Program-made: the position numbers and the translations under genes
Source: Fodinibacter sp963833495
GTDB lineage: Bacteria > Actinomycetota > Actinomycetes > Actinomycetales > Dermatophilaceae
NCBI GenBank assembly: GCA_963833495.1
Contig: CAWHYJ010000013.1
Coordinates: 1-64,000 of the forward strand
Direction of reading: 5' to 3'
Length of the DNA stretch: 64,000 nucleotides
Shown: positions 8,760 to 17,586 of the stretch, in pieces
Position numbering within the stretch: the first letter of the stretch is position 1
Layout: each line of letters opens with the position of its first letter
Notes under the pieces: generated by a model
Database searches by the model: none
What the model was told of the DNA's origin: nothing
What the model saw: the letters and a program-made list of their open reading frames with translations, nothing else

Positions 8760-9500
8760 ATGACCGAGCCCCTGGTCGTCCTGACGGACGTCAACAAGCA
8801 CTTCGGTGAGCTGCACGTGCTGCAGGACATCGACCTCACCGTGGGCACCGGCGAGGTCGTGGTCGTCATCGGACCGTCCGGCTCGGGCAAGTCGACGCTG
8901 TGCCGGGCGATCAACCGGCTGGAGACGATCGAGTCGGGCACCATCACGATCGACGGCAAGCAGCTGCCCGAGGAGGGCAAGGAGCTCGCCCAGCTGCGCG
9001 CCGACGTCGGCATGGTCTTCCAGTCGTTCAACCTGTTCGCGCACAAGACGATCCTCGAGAACGTCACGCTCGGCCCGGTCAAGGTGCGCAAGGTCGGCAA
9101 GGCGGCGGCCGAGAAGCGCGCGATGGAGCTGCTCGAGCGGGTCGGGGTCGCTGCCCAGGCGCAGAAGTACCCCGCCCAGCTCTCCGGTGGCCAGCAGCAG
9201 CGGGTGGCCATCGCCCGATCACTGGCCATGGACCCCAAGGTGATGCTCTTCGACGAGCCGACCTCGGCGCTGGACCCGGAGATGATCACCGAAGTCCTCG
9301 ATGTGATGATCGAGCTGGCCGGCAGCGGCATGACCATGGTCGTCGTCACCCACGAGATGGGGTTCGCCCGGCGGGCCGCGAACCGCGTCGTCTTCATGTC
9401 CGACGGCCAGATCGTCGAGGAAGCGACGCCCGAGGAGTTCTTCACCAACCCGCGCAGCGACCGGGCCAAGGACTTCCTGGGGAAGATCCTCAGCCACTGA
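8760..9500 (+). CDS. gluA: Amino-acid ABC transporter ATPase (GluA type)
   Basis: ATP-binding subunit of 246 residues for a polar amino-acid importer. It has Walker A GPSGSGKST (residues 38-46), a Q-loop, the signature LSGGQQQRVAIA, Walker B VMLFDEPTSALDPE and the switch histidine in VVVTHEMGFA. It heads an operon of four genes with the substrate-binding protein and two permeases in GluA-B-C-D order, which in actinobacteria is the glutamate system. Substrate assignment rests on family and order, not on binding-site analysis. Confidence 0.93.
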   Translation: MTEPLVVLTDVNKHFGELHVLQDIDLTVGTGEVVVVIGPSGSGKSTLCRAINRLETIESGTITIDGKQLPEEGKELAQLRADVGMVFQSFNLFAHKTILENVTLGPVKVRKVGKAAAEKRAMELLERVGVAAQAQKYPAQLSGGQQQRVAIARSLAMDPKVMLFDEPTSALDPEMITEVLDVMIELAGSGMTMVVVTHEMGFARRAANRVVFMSDGQIVEEATPEEFFTNPRSDRAKDFLGKILSH

Positions 9501-9566
9501 ACCACCACATCCACAGCAGCCGGCGGGGCACCCGGCATCCGCCGCACCACCAGATAGGAACCACCG

Positions 9567-10418
9567 ATGAGTACTCGACGAATGGGGGCTGCGGCAGCAG
9601 CCGCCGCGATCACCCTGGCACTCACCGCCTGCGGCTCGGACGCCGGGGACACCGGATCCGACAGCACGGCGTCCGGCAGCGCCGGGGCCGGCGGCCTGAA
9701 GGTCGGCATCAAGTTCGACCAGCCCGGCCTCGGGCTGAAGAAGGGCTCGGAGTACACCGGCTTCGACGTCGACGTCGCCAAGTACGTCGCCAAGGAGCTC
9801 GGCACCGACGCCGCGAACATCACCTGGGTCCAGGCCCCCAGCGCGCAGCGCGAGACGCTGCTCTCGACCGGTCAGGTCGACATGGTCGTCGCGACCTACT
9901 CGATCACCGACGCCCGCAAGGAGAAGGTCTCCTTCGCCGGCCCGTACTTCATCGCCGGCCAGGACCTCCTGGTGCGCGCCGACGACACCTCCATCACCGG
10001 CCCGGACACCCTGAAGGGCAAGAAGCTCTGCTCGGTCACCGGGTCGACCTCGGCCCAGAAGGTCAAGGACGCCTACCCCGGTGTGCAGCTGCAGGAGTTC
10101 GCGACCTACTCCCAGTGCCTGCCCGCCCTGGCCAACAAGGGGGTCGACGCCCTCACCACCGACGACACCATCCTCGCCGGCTTCGCGTCCCAGCCCGAGT
10201 ACGCGGGCAAGTTCAAGGTGGTCGGCAAGCCCTTCTCCGAAGAGAAGTACGGCATCGGCCTGAAGAAGGGCGACACCGCCACCTGCGAGAAGGTCAACGC
10301 CGCGATCACCAAGATGATCTCCGACGGCTCGTGGCAGAAGGCCCTCGACGCCAACCTCGGCCCGGCCGGCTACAAGCCCGGCACCGGCAACCCGCCGACG
10401 CCCGCCGCCTGCTCCTGA
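9567..10418 (+). CDS. gluB: Glutamate-type ABC transporter binding lipoprotein (GluB type)
   Basis: Substrate-binding lipoprotein of 283 residues. The signal peptide ends in the lipobox LTAC (about residues 18-21), followed by a Gly/Ser/Asp-rich linker and a type II periplasmic-binding fold. FDQPGLGLK, EYTGFDVDVAKYVAKELG and SITDARKEKVSFAGPY are characteristic of the glutamate/aspartate subfamily. Three cysteines lie in the C-terminal half (YSQC, TATCEKV, AACS). The start follows ATAGGAACC by a normal spacing. Confidence 0.92.
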   Translation: MSTRRMGAAAAAAAITLALTACGSDAGDTGSDSTASGSAGAGGLKVGIKFDQPGLGLKKGSEYTGFDVDVAKYVAKELGTDAANITWVQAPSAQRETLLSTGQVDMVVATYSITDARKEKVSFAGPYFIAGQDLLVRADDTSITGPDTLKGKKLCSVTGSTSAQKVKDAYPGVQLQEFATYSQCLPALANKGVDALTTDDTILAGFASQPEYAGKFKVVGKPFSEEKYGIGLKKGDTATCEKVNAAITKMISDGSWQKALDANLGPAGYKPGTGNPPTPAACS

Positions 10419-10432
10419 CGTTCCACCACCCC

Positions 10433-10466
10433 GGATGCCGTCCGCCCACGCGGGCGGGCGGCATCC
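10433..10466 (+). terminator. 15-bp stem-loop between gluB and gluC
   Basis: GGATGCCGTCCGCCC (10433-10447) pairs with GGGCGGGCGGCATCC (10452-10466) around an ACGC loop, with a single G-U pair in RNA. There is no U-tract, so full termination is unlikely. In a binding-protein operon such a hairpin usually protects the upstream mRNA so that more binding protein than permease is made. Both arms start with the window's iterated heptamer. Confidence 0.6.
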
Positions 10467-10495
10467 CGTCGTCCCCCTGACCGGAAGGCGCCCTC

Positions 10496-11173
10496 ATGGC
10501 CGAGATCCTCGAGAAGTACGACGTCCTCGCCGCGTTCTGGATGACGATCTACCTCACCTTCTTCGCCGCCATCGGCTCGCTCGTGATCGGCACGATCCTC
10601 GCGGTGATGCGGGTGTCGCCAGTGGGGGTGCTGCGCGGCCTCGGAGCGTTCTACGTCAACACGGTGCGCAACACCCCGCTGACCCTCATCCTGCTGTTCT
10701 GCGTGCTAGGCATCCTGTACCAGCTCCAGATACCGCTGGCCCCGAACGACTCCCCGACCTCGGTGCGCGACAACGCGATCCGCTGGGCGATCGTCGGGCT
10801 CTCCGTCTACCACGCGGCCTTCGTCTGCGAGGCGGTGCGGTCAGGGGTCAACACCGTCGACCGCGGCCAGGCCGAGGCGGCGCGCGCCATCGGCCTCACC
10901 TTCGGCCAGACGATGCGCGAGGTGATCATGCCGCAGGCCTTCCGTGGCGCGATCGCCCCCCTCGGCTCGGTGCTGATCGCCCTGACGAAGAACACCACGG
11001 TCGCGTCCATCATCGGCGTGGCCGAGGCCTCCCTGCTGATGAAGACGATCATCGAGAACGAGACCGCCAGCGTCACGGTGTTCCTGGTGTTCGCCATCGG
11101 GTTCGTCATCCTGACGCTGCCGGTCGGCCTGTTCTTCACGAGCCTGTCCCGACGCCTGGCGGTGAAGCGATGA
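10496..11173 (+). CDS. gluC: Amino-acid ABC transporter permease (GluC type)
   Basis: Inner-membrane permease of 225 residues with about five transmembrane helices. The HisM/GlnP-type EAA loop is visible as EAARAIGLTFGQTMREVIMPQAFR (about residues 124-147), the contact for the ATPase. FYVNTVRNTPLTLILLF is the usual helix 2 region. Preceded by GGAAGG. It overlaps gluD by ATGA. Confidence 0.91.
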   Translation: MAEILEKYDVLAAFWMTIYLTFFAAIGSLVIGTILAVMRVSPVGVLRGLGAFYVNTVRNTPLTLILLFCVLGILYQLQIPLAPNDSPTSVRDNAIRWAIVGLSVYHAAFVCEAVRSGVNTVDRGQAEAARAIGLTFGQTMREVIMPQAFRGAIAPLGSVLIALTKNTTVASIIGVAEASLLMKTIIENETASVTVFLVFAIGFVILTLPVGLFFTSLSRRLAVKR

Positions 11174-12102
11174 GCGCGGCATCCGTGCTCTTCGACGCGC
11201 CCGGTCCACGGGCGCGCGCCCGCTATCGCCTGCTGACGTTCCTCGGCGTCCTCATCGGCCTCGGCGGCCTGGCCCTGGTGCTCTGGAAGCTGGGGCAGTC
11301 CGGTCAGCTCGACGCGGTGATGTGGTCGCGGTTCGTGTTCACGAGCGATGTGTGGACGCAGTACCTGGTGCCCGGCATCGTGAAGACCCTCGAGGCGGCG
11401 GCGGTCTCCATCGTGCTCGCGCTCATCTTCGGCCTGGTGTTCGGTATGGGCCGGCTCTCTCACCTCGCCCCGGTGCGCTGGTTCTGCGGCACCGTCGTCG
11501 AGTTCTTCCGGGCGGTGCCCGTGCTGCTGATGATGTACTTCGTCTTCGGCGTCTACACGGTCAACAACGTCTTCGGCGTCGACTTCAACGCGTTCTACGC
11601 GGTGGTCACGGGGCTCACGCTCTACAACGGCTCGGTCATCGCCGAGCTGGTGCGCTCGGGCGTGCACCAGCTGCCTCGCGGCCAGTCCGAAGCCGGGCTC
11701 TCGGTGGGGCTCAGTCGCGGACAGGTGCTGCGGTCCATCCAGCTGCCTCAGGCCCTCACCGCGATGCTGCCGGCGCTGGTCGGCCAGCTGGTCGTCATCC
11801 TCAAGGACAGCGCGCTGGGGACCGCGATCACCTACCGCGAGCTCCTGGCACAAGGCGGTGACGCCGGCACTGCCTACGCGGCCGTCATCCCCGCCTACGT
11901 CGTCGTGGCGCTCATCTTCATCGTCATCAACTACGGACTCACCGTGCTGGCCGGGCGGGTGGAGCGCCGCATCAACCGGCGCGGTCGCGCGGCGGGCGGC
12001 ACCATCACCAACGCGATGCCGGGCGCACCGGGCGGGTCGGGCGCGATGGCGAGCACCGGGCTCGCGGGCGACAACGTGCAGAACCTCGACCCGAGGGCCT
12101 GA
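11170..12102 (+). CDS. gluD: Amino-acid ABC transporter permease (GluD type)
   Basis: Second permease of 310 residues, longer than GluC because of an N-terminal helix and a hydrophilic Gly/Ala-rich tail. The EAA loop SEAGLSVGLSRGQVLRSIQLPQA is clear. The ATG overlaps the gluC stop (ATGA), so the pair is translationally coupled. GluC and GluD should form the heterodimeric channel. No clear terminator follows; the next recognisable sequence is an integrase fragment. Confidence 0.9.
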   Translation: MSAASVLFDAPGPRARARYRLLTFLGVLIGLGGLALVLWKLGQSGQLDAVMWSRFVFTSDVWTQYLVPGIVKTLEAAAVSIVLALIFGLVFGMGRLSHLAPVRWFCGTVVEFFRAVPVLLMMYFVFGVYTVNNVFGVDFNAFYAVVTGLTLYNGSVIAELVRSGVHQLPRGQSEAGLSVGLSRGQVLRSIQLPQALTAMLPALVGQLVVILKDSALGTAITYRELLAQGGDAGTAYAAVIPAYVVVALIFIVINYGLTVLAGRVERRINRRGRAAGGTITNAMPGAPGGSGAMASTGLAGDNVQNLDPRA

Positions 12103-12103
12103 C

Positions 12104-12450
12104 CGTCGGCCCCAAGCACGAGCAAGGGCCCGCGACGCAGAGCGGCGGCTCAATGCCGAGGGCGCAGCGTGGGCCACCCTCGACGAACACGCCGTGGCCG
12201 AACGGGTACGGGCAGAGCGCGATGCCGTCGTCACTTTCGCTGAGTTCTCCGTAACCTGGCTCCGGACGCGTCGAACCAAGAACGGCCCTTTGCAGGAGTC
12301 CACCCGTCGCGGCTACCGGATCTGGCTCGACAAGTACCTGCTTCCGACCCTTGGGGACCTCCCGCTTGACGAGATCACCCCGACGGCGGTCCTCCGCTGG
12401 TACGAGGACGCTCTCCCAGGCCGGCCCTCCACCAACGGAAACGACCCGCA
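12104..12450 (+). pseudogene. N-terminal fragment of a tyrosine recombinase (phage-type integrase)
   Basis: One frame encodes VTFAEFSVTWL, QESTRRGYRIWLDKYLLPTLG and LPLDEITPTAVLRWYEDAL. This is the core-binding (SAM-like) domain of a tyrosine integrase. The catalytic domain with its R-H-R-Y residues is absent, and after about 12450 no frame continues the family. There is also no start codon at a sensible place. It is a decayed end of an integrated element. The remaining 12451-12740 bases hold nothing I recognise. Confidence 0.65.
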
Positions 12451-12740
12451 TTGGGGACGAGCGCACGGCCTCGGTGCTGGTGGCGGATCTCGCGATGACG
12501 GCCCGGAAGGACATCAGGTCGAGCACGAGGGCGGATGTCCCCTTCTGTCACGACCCGGATTGGCCTCTGGTGGACTCGATTGGCCACGTTCTCCCGTCAC
12601 CTCCCGCAGAATCTCCGCTCGCGGTAGGCGGCACCGGAGCGGCGTCCGGTCTCGTGACCAAGTCTTCGGCCTGATCGCGCAGCGCCGGATGCCCGCCGAC
12701 CTGCTGGCGCCGAGGCTTCGCATAGGGCAGCGTTGGGTCC

Positions 12741-13544
12741 GTGAGCGACGCGACCTGGGTGCTGGTGTCCGCGCTCGGCGTCGGAGTCGTCTTGGGTGCT
12801 GCCGGGCGTGCCCTGCTGCGCAGCCGGGTTCGTCTCAGTTGGTCTGACTCGGTCGTGGCCGGTCTGCTCGGCGCCGTGGTGGGAACCCTGATCGGCGGTC
12901 TCGTGCCCGGCGGTCCGCGACCCTGGCTTGCGGGCCTGGCCGCGGTGCTCGGGACGACGATCGTGCTGCTGGTCATGGAGCGCGTGAGCGCCCGGCGGCG
13001 GGAGGTTCGCGGGAGCGTCGAGGCCCTCGTGCGTGCGGGCGAGTCGGCCAAGGTCGAGTTCAAGTCATCCGCTCGCTACAACCGGTACTCCGGCAAGCGC
13101 GACGAGCGCCTGGAGCACGCGGTCGCCAAGACGGTCGCTGGCTTCCTTAACGCAGAAGGTGGCGTCCTGCTGATCGGGGTCGCCGACGACGGTTCGATCG
13201 TCGGTATCGAGGACGATTACACGCTCCTGAAGGCACCCGACCGGGACCGCTTCGAGCTGTGGCTGCGGGACATGCTGACAAAGTCCCTCGGGACAATCGC
13301 CACGAAGGACCTGCGGGTCGAGTTCGACGCGACCAATGGTCACCAGGTTTGCCTCGTCACCGCGCCCGCTGCACGGCGACCCGCCTTCGTGCACGGCTCA
13401 GAAGGTCATGATGCGGCCCTGTTCGTGCGGCTCGGAAACACCACCCGAGAGCTCGACGTCGAGGAGGCGCTCACGTACTGCCTCGACCGCTGGGGTCGGC
13501 GCGCGATACGCGGCGCGGCCGGGTCTCCGAGGGCTCTCGGCTGA
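12741..13544 (+). CDS. Membrane-anchored Schlafen/AlbA_2-type putative DNA-binding protein
   Basis: A 267-residue protein with two parts. Residues about 5-80 hold three hydrophobic helices with a short basic loop. Residues about 90-250 hold an AlbA_2 (Schlafen-like) domain, seen as ESAKVEFKSS, EHAVAKTVAGFLNAEGGVLLIGVADDG and FVRLGNTTRELD. The domain is usually soluble and linked to nucleic-acid or nucleotide binding and sometimes to defence; the membrane anchor is less common. The GTG start is used because nothing upstream in frame fits. It sits alone between an integrase fragment and a pseudogene, so horizontal acquisition is likely. Function is not known. Confidence 0.75.
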   Translation: MSDATWVLVSALGVGVVLGAAGRALLRSRVRLSWSDSVVAGLLGAVVGTLIGGLVPGGPRPWLAGLAAVLGTTIVLLVMERVSARRREVRGSVEALVRAGESAKVEFKSSARYNRYSGKRDERLEHAVAKTVAGFLNAEGGVLLIGVADDGSIVGIEDDYTLLKAPDRDRFELWLRDMLTKSLGTIATKDLRVEFDATNGHQVCLVTAPAARRPAFVHGSEGHDAALFVRLGNTTRELDVEEALTYCLDRWGRRAIRGAAGSPRALG

Positions 13545-13555
13545 GGCCCGCTCCT

Positions 13556-13572
13556 CCAACGCTTCGCGTTGG
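13556..13572 (+). terminator. Hairpin after the AlbA_2 gene
   Basis: CCAACGC and GCGTTGG form a perfect 7-bp stem with a TTC loop 12 bp past the stop. No U-run follows, as is common in high-G+C actinobacteria. Between this hairpin and the next remnant (13573-13740) a second inverted repeat, CCGGCACGG (13688-13696) with CCGTGCCGG (13711-13719), is the only structure seen. Confidence 0.45.
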
Positions 13573-13740
13573 TTGGGCGCACGTCACCTGCGCCGCAGCG
13601 TTCCAGGTCGACTGCCAACCGGTCCGGAACACCTTCATGAAGAGTGGTCGCCATGACCTCGATGCGCTTGCATCGGGACAGACGGAACCGGCACGGACCC
13701 ACGGCGCGGGCCGTGCCGGGCTCTGGGGCGCGGGTGCCGG

Positions 13741-14178
13741 TCAGCTGTTCTCGACCTCATCCGCGATCGCGCGGATGTCCTTGGAGGCGACGTCACCAGC
13801 CGCCCGGCCCTGAGTGCGGACGAGTAGGAGGCACCGCCGGGGAGTGTCACACGGCGCGTTCCGGGGGCGCCCGGCCGTGGTGTCCCGCCAGTGGAGCGCG
13901 TCGGAGAGGTCCTCCTCCAAGTCGATCTTGTCGTGCAGCTGGTGGGCCTTGCCCAGCGCGGCTCCGCCTTCCACTTCAAACCCTTCTTGGTCGAGTGGTC
14001 GGTCGCCTTCCGGATCTCACGCCTGCCGTCAGTGTGACGACGACGACGACGGCGCCGTCAATGGCGAAGTGCCGACCGTCCTCGAGTGACTTCAGCGCCT
14101 CGTACGCCTCCCAGCCGTGGTGGTGTCGCTGAAGTCGGCGACGAAAAGCGTGCGCGAGCCGTCACTCCTGGCGGCCAC
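13741..14178 (-). pseudogene. Frameshifted DUF1269-like (membrane-associated) protein remnant
   Basis: Family-like pieces appear in successive frames on the minus strand: SRTLFVADFSDT (about 14165-14130), GWEAYEALKSLEDGRHFAID (about 14120-14060), REIRKATDHSTKKGLKW (about 14030-13980), then GKAHQLHDKIDLEEDL and DVASKDIRAIADEVENS ending at 13741. The order matches DUF1269-type proteins. The central glycine-rich hydrophobic region is missing and at least two or three frameshifts are needed, so the gene is dead. The 14179-14266 stretch beyond holds nothing recognisable. Confidence 0.6.
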
Positions 14179-14266
14179 GTCGGTCGGTGTGTCGTCGGAT
14201 TTTGGTGTTTCTTTCCGGTGGTGGGTCGCGGCCCATGCGGCGCCGCTCATTGTCGGGCTCTCTGGT

Positions 14267-15631
14267 CTACCTGACGTCGGTCTTCTGGGGGTACCGCAGC
14301 AGGAAGAGGGCCTCGGCTAGGGCCATCGACGCGATCTCGCGGGGGTCGACGCTCTCGTTGGGGGCGTGGATCATGGCTCGAGGCTCCTCGACCCCGATCA
14401 GGATGATCTCGGCGTCGGGGTAGGTGTCCGCGAAGACGTTGCACAGGGGGATGGATCCACCTTGGCCGAGGGTGGCCATCGGGACGCCGAAGGCCTCCTC
14501 CATCGCGGCGGACATGGCGGCGTACGCCGGCCCGTCGACCGTTGCGCGGAACGGCGAGCCGGCGGCCTCGGGCTCGACGGTGGTCGTGAGGCCCCAGGGC
14601 GTCGCCGCCGACAGGTGCTCGGTGAGCGCGGTCTGGGCCCCCTCGAGGGTCGTGCCCGGTGGGATGCGGAGGTTCAGCCGAGCCGCGGCCCGGGGCACGA
14701 TGGCGGAGGCTGAGCCGACCACCGGCGGGCAGTCGATGCCGAGCACGGTCAGGGCGGGTCGGGCCCAGAGCATGTCGGAGACGGTGCCGTCGCCGAGCAG
14801 CTGGGCGCTGCCGACGACGCCGGCATCCGACTGGAACTGGTCGGGTGGGTAGGCGGCGCCGGCCCAGGTCTGGGTGTTGTCCAGCCCGGCGATCGTGGTG
14901 TTCCCGTGGGCGTCACGCAGCGTGGCGAGCATGGCGATCAGGGCCGCAAGGGCGTCAGGGGCCGCACCGCCGAACATGCCGGAGTGAAGCTCGGAGCCGA
15001 GGGCCTCGACGCTCACGACGACGTTGACCATCCCTCGCAGGCTGATTGTGGCCGCGGGCCTGCCGACGGCGGCGTTGCCGGTGTCGCACACGAGGATCGT
15101 GTCGGCCCGTAGCAGGTCGGGGTTCTGCTCGACGAAGGCCTCGAGGCCCCCGGTGCCTTGCTCCTCCGAGCCTTCGACGACGAGCTTGAGGTTGACGGGC
15201 ATATCGGCACCCAAGGCGCGTAGGGCGGTCAGGTGCATCAGGATGTTGCCCTTGCAGTCCGCGGTCCCGCGGCCGTACCAGCGGCCGTCGACCTCGGTCA
15301 GCTCGAATGGCGGTGTGTGCCAAGCGTCTTCATCGAGGGGGGGTTGGACGTCGTAGTGCGCGTACAGCAGCACTGTCGGTGCGTCGGGGTTCCCGCACGC
15401 GCGAGAACCCACCACAGCCATGCTGCCGTCGGCGGTTTCGACCAGGCGGGCGTCGTCGAACCCGACCGCCGCGAAGCGGTCGAGCACCCACTGCGCTGCC
15501 CGCTCGCACTCTTCCGGCGGAAACTGTCGCGGGTCGGCGACCGACCGCAGCGCGACGAGCTCGGTGAGCTCTTCGCGAGCCAGAGGCATCAGGGCGTCGA
15601 TCCGGATCGTGAGGTCGGAGCCGAGCGTCAT
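14267..15631 (-). CDS. M20-family dipeptidase
   Basis: Zinc peptidase of 454 residues that should cleave dipeptides or short peptides in the cytoplasm. Metal and catalytic motifs are present: AHYDVQP (H92, D94), GRGTADCKG (D125 bridging), EGSEEQG (catalytic glutamate at 156-157), CDTGN (D183) and a late histidine in AMIHAPNESV. The dimerisation domain lies between about 200 and 320. It is last in a minus-strand cluster with a single-pass protein and an APC permease (6 bp gap), so peptide uptake and cleavage are probably linked. Confidence 0.9.
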   Translation of the reverse strand: MTLGSDLTIRIDALMPLAREELTELVALRSVADPRQFPPEECERAAQWVLDRFAAVGFDDARLVETADGSMAVVGSRACGNPDAPTVLLYAHYDVQPPLDEDAWHTPPFELTEVDGRWYGRGTADCKGNILMHLTALRALGADMPVNLKLVVEGSEEQGTGGLEAFVEQNPDLLRADTILVCDTGNAAVGRPAATISLRGMVNVVVSVEALGSELHSGMFGGAAPDALAALIAMLATLRDAHGNTTIAGLDNTQTWAGAAYPPDQFQSDAGVVGSAQLLGDGTVSDMLWARPALTVLGIDCPPVVGSASAIVPRAAARLNLRIPPGTTLEGAQTALTEHLSAATPWGLTTTVEPEAAGSPFRATVDGPAYAAMSAAMEEAFGVPMATLGQGGSIPLCNVFADTYPDAEIILIGVEEPRAMIHAPNESVDPREIASMALAEALFLLRYPQKTDVR

Positions 15632-15637
15632 GGTCAG

Positions 15638-16084
15638 CTACCCAGCGACGTTGTCGTCGAGCTTGAGGTCGTCGACGAAGTCCTGGAAGTCGGCCAGCTC
15701 CTCTGGGCAGTAGACCTTGAGGATGAGCAGCTCACCCTGGACGACCCGGCCGGCGGAAATGATCGGGCGTTGTCCCACTCCTCCGGTGCCGGTGGTCATC
15801 TGAGCCAGCAGGGTGGCCTTGGTGAGCGCGCTGTTGGGGTCGGCGCAGACCGCGCCGCCGTCGTCGCCGAGCAGCTTCACCAGCACCTCGCTGGACGGGG
15901 AGTTGGCACCGGCGTTATCCAGCTCGGTGATCAGCTGAGCGGCCTTGGTTTCGGCCTGTTCGGTGGTCGAAGCCGCCTTGAAAGTGAGCAGCCCCACGGC
16001 CATCAGCACCGCGACGACGACGCCCAACCCGATGTAGAGGGAGCGTCGCTCCTGGTCGGTCTGGGTCTCGAGGTTGGTCGTCAT
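15638..16084 (-). CDS. Single-pass membrane protein coupled to the APC permease
   Basis: A 148-residue protein with a short basic cytoplasmic N-terminus, one transmembrane helix (about residues 17-36) and an extracytoplasmic domain of about 110 residues with two cysteines (AVCADP and KVYCPEE), which could pair. Its ATG overlaps the permease stop (ATGA). No known domain was recognised. Its coupling and topology suggest an accessory subunit or substrate-presenting partner of the permease. Confidence 0.75.
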   Translation of the reverse strand: MTTNLETQTDQERRSLYIGLGVVVAVLMAVGLLTFKAASTTEQAETKAAQLITELDNAGANSPSSEVLVKLLGDDGGAVCADPNSALTKATLLAQMTTGTGGVGQRPIISAGRVVQGELLILKVYCPEELADFQDFVDDLKLDDNVAG

Positions 16085-17547
16085 GACTGGCTCACCTCCT
16101 GCGTGGGCTGCGCCTCGTCGGGCTGCTTCCAGGACGGCTTGCGCGATCGGTAGAACAGGAACGGCACGAGCAGCCCGAGGCCCAGGGCGCCGCCCGCGAC
16201 GATGAGGACGTACACCCCGGCGTTGCCCTCGCTGAACTGCGACGGTGGGATGAAGCCGATCAGCAGTGCGGCCAAGGATGCCGTGAAGCCGACACCGCAC
16301 AGCGAGACCAGGATCGGGGCGCGGAACCCGCGCGGGTGGTCGGGCTGGCTGCGGCGCAACCGGACGGCCGCGACGAACATCAGCAGGTACATGATCAGGT
16401 AGACCTGCGTGGTGATCACGGAGAAGATCCAGTACGCACTGGACACCGAGGGGATCAGGGCGTACCCGAGAGCGATGAAGGTGGTGATGACGCCCTGGGT
16501 GACCAGGATGTTCTGCTGCACGCCGTTCTTGTTGAGCTTCTGCAGGAAGGGTGGAAGGTAACCCTCCTGCCGCGAGATGAGCAGCAGCCCCTTGGATGGG
16601 CCGGCGAGCCAGGTCAGCATGCCACCGACCGAGGCGGTGACGAGCATGATGCCGATGATGGGTGTCAGCCACTCGATGCCGAACTGGGCGAACACCGCTT
16701 CGAACGCCTGCATGATGCCGGCGGTCAGGGACAGCTGCTCGGCCGGGACGAACCAGCTGATGGCCAGGGCCGGGAGGATGAAGATGGCCAGCACCAGCCC
16801 CATCGCCAGGAACATCGACTTCGCGAACTCCTTGGCCGGGTTGCGCAGCGACGACACGTGAACCGCGTTCATCTCCATACCGGAGTAGGCGAGGAAGTTG
16901 TTGACGATGAGCACGAGGCTGGCCAGGCCGGCCCACTCGGGCAGGATGTGGGCGGCATCCATCGGGGCCGCCGACTCGTTGCCCTGCCCGAGGAACACAA
17001 CCCCGAGCGTGACGAGGATGACCCCGGGGATCAGCGTGCCGATGATCAGGCCACCGCTGGCCAGTCCGGCAATGCCCTTGGTGCCGCGGGAGGAGACCCA
17101 GACCCCCGACCAGTAGACGACGACGATCACGATCGCAGTCCACACGCCGCTGCTGGCGAGCTCGGGGTTGATGACGTACGCGAGCGTGCTGGCAACGAAC
17201 CCCAACAGCGTGGGGTAGTAGAAGATCGTCATCGCGAACTGGCACCACACCGCCAGGAAGCCCATCGGCTTGGAGATGCCCTGCGAGACCCAGTTGTAGA
17301 CGCCGCCGTCCCAGCCCGAGGCGAGCTCGGCGGAGACCAGCGAGGTCGGCAGCAGGAAGACGATGGCCGGCACGATGTAGAGGAACACCGCAGCCAGGCC
17401 GTAGACGGCCATCGTGGGCGCAGACCGAAGGCTCGCCACCGAGCTCGTGGTCATCAGCGCCAGCGCGACCCAGGTGATGTACGCCGCCGCTGGGCGCGTG
17501 CGCGCCGTATCGCGAGCCGGGCTCGCCGGCACGTCAGCGGCGCTCAT
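16081..17547 (-). CDS. APC-superfamily amino-acid/peptide permease (GadC-like)
   Basis: A 488-residue permease with about twelve hydrophobic helices. The first helix carries MTTSSVASLRSAP, where GadC-like antiporters have their unwound substrate site; the GGVYNWVSQGI and SGMEMNAVHV stretches are typical of the glutamate:GABA antiporter branch. Flanking peptidases suggest it moves an amino acid released from peptides, or a dipeptide, possibly by exchange. A 17-codon arginine-rich frame and a 188-bp gap separate it from the M24 gene upstream. Confidence 0.87.
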   Translation of the reverse strand: MSAADVPASPARDTARTRPAAAYITWVALALMTTSSVASLRSAPTMAVYGLAAVFLYIVPAIVFLLPTSLVSAELASGWDGGVYNWVSQGISKPMGFLAVWCQFAMTIFYYPTLLGFVASTLAYVINPELASSGVWTAIVIVVVYWSGVWVSSRGTKGIAGLASGGLIIGTLIPGVILVTLGVVFLGQGNESAAPMDAAHILPEWAGLASLVLIVNNFLAYSGMEMNAVHVSSLRNPAKEFAKSMFLAMGLVLAIFILPALAISWFVPAEQLSLTAGIMQAFEAVFAQFGIEWLTPIIGIMLVTASVGGMLTWLAGPSKGLLLISRQEGYLPPFLQKLNKNGVQQNILVTQGVITTFIALGYALIPSVSSAYWIFSVITTQVYLIMYLLMFVAAVRLRRSQPDHPRGFRAPILVSLCGVGFTASLAALLIGFIPPSQFSEGNAGVYVLIVAGGALGLGLLVPFLFYRSRKPSWKQPDEAQPTQEVSQS

Positions 17548-17586
17548 GGCTCGACGCGCCGAACCGGAACCACACCCGAGGTGCGT

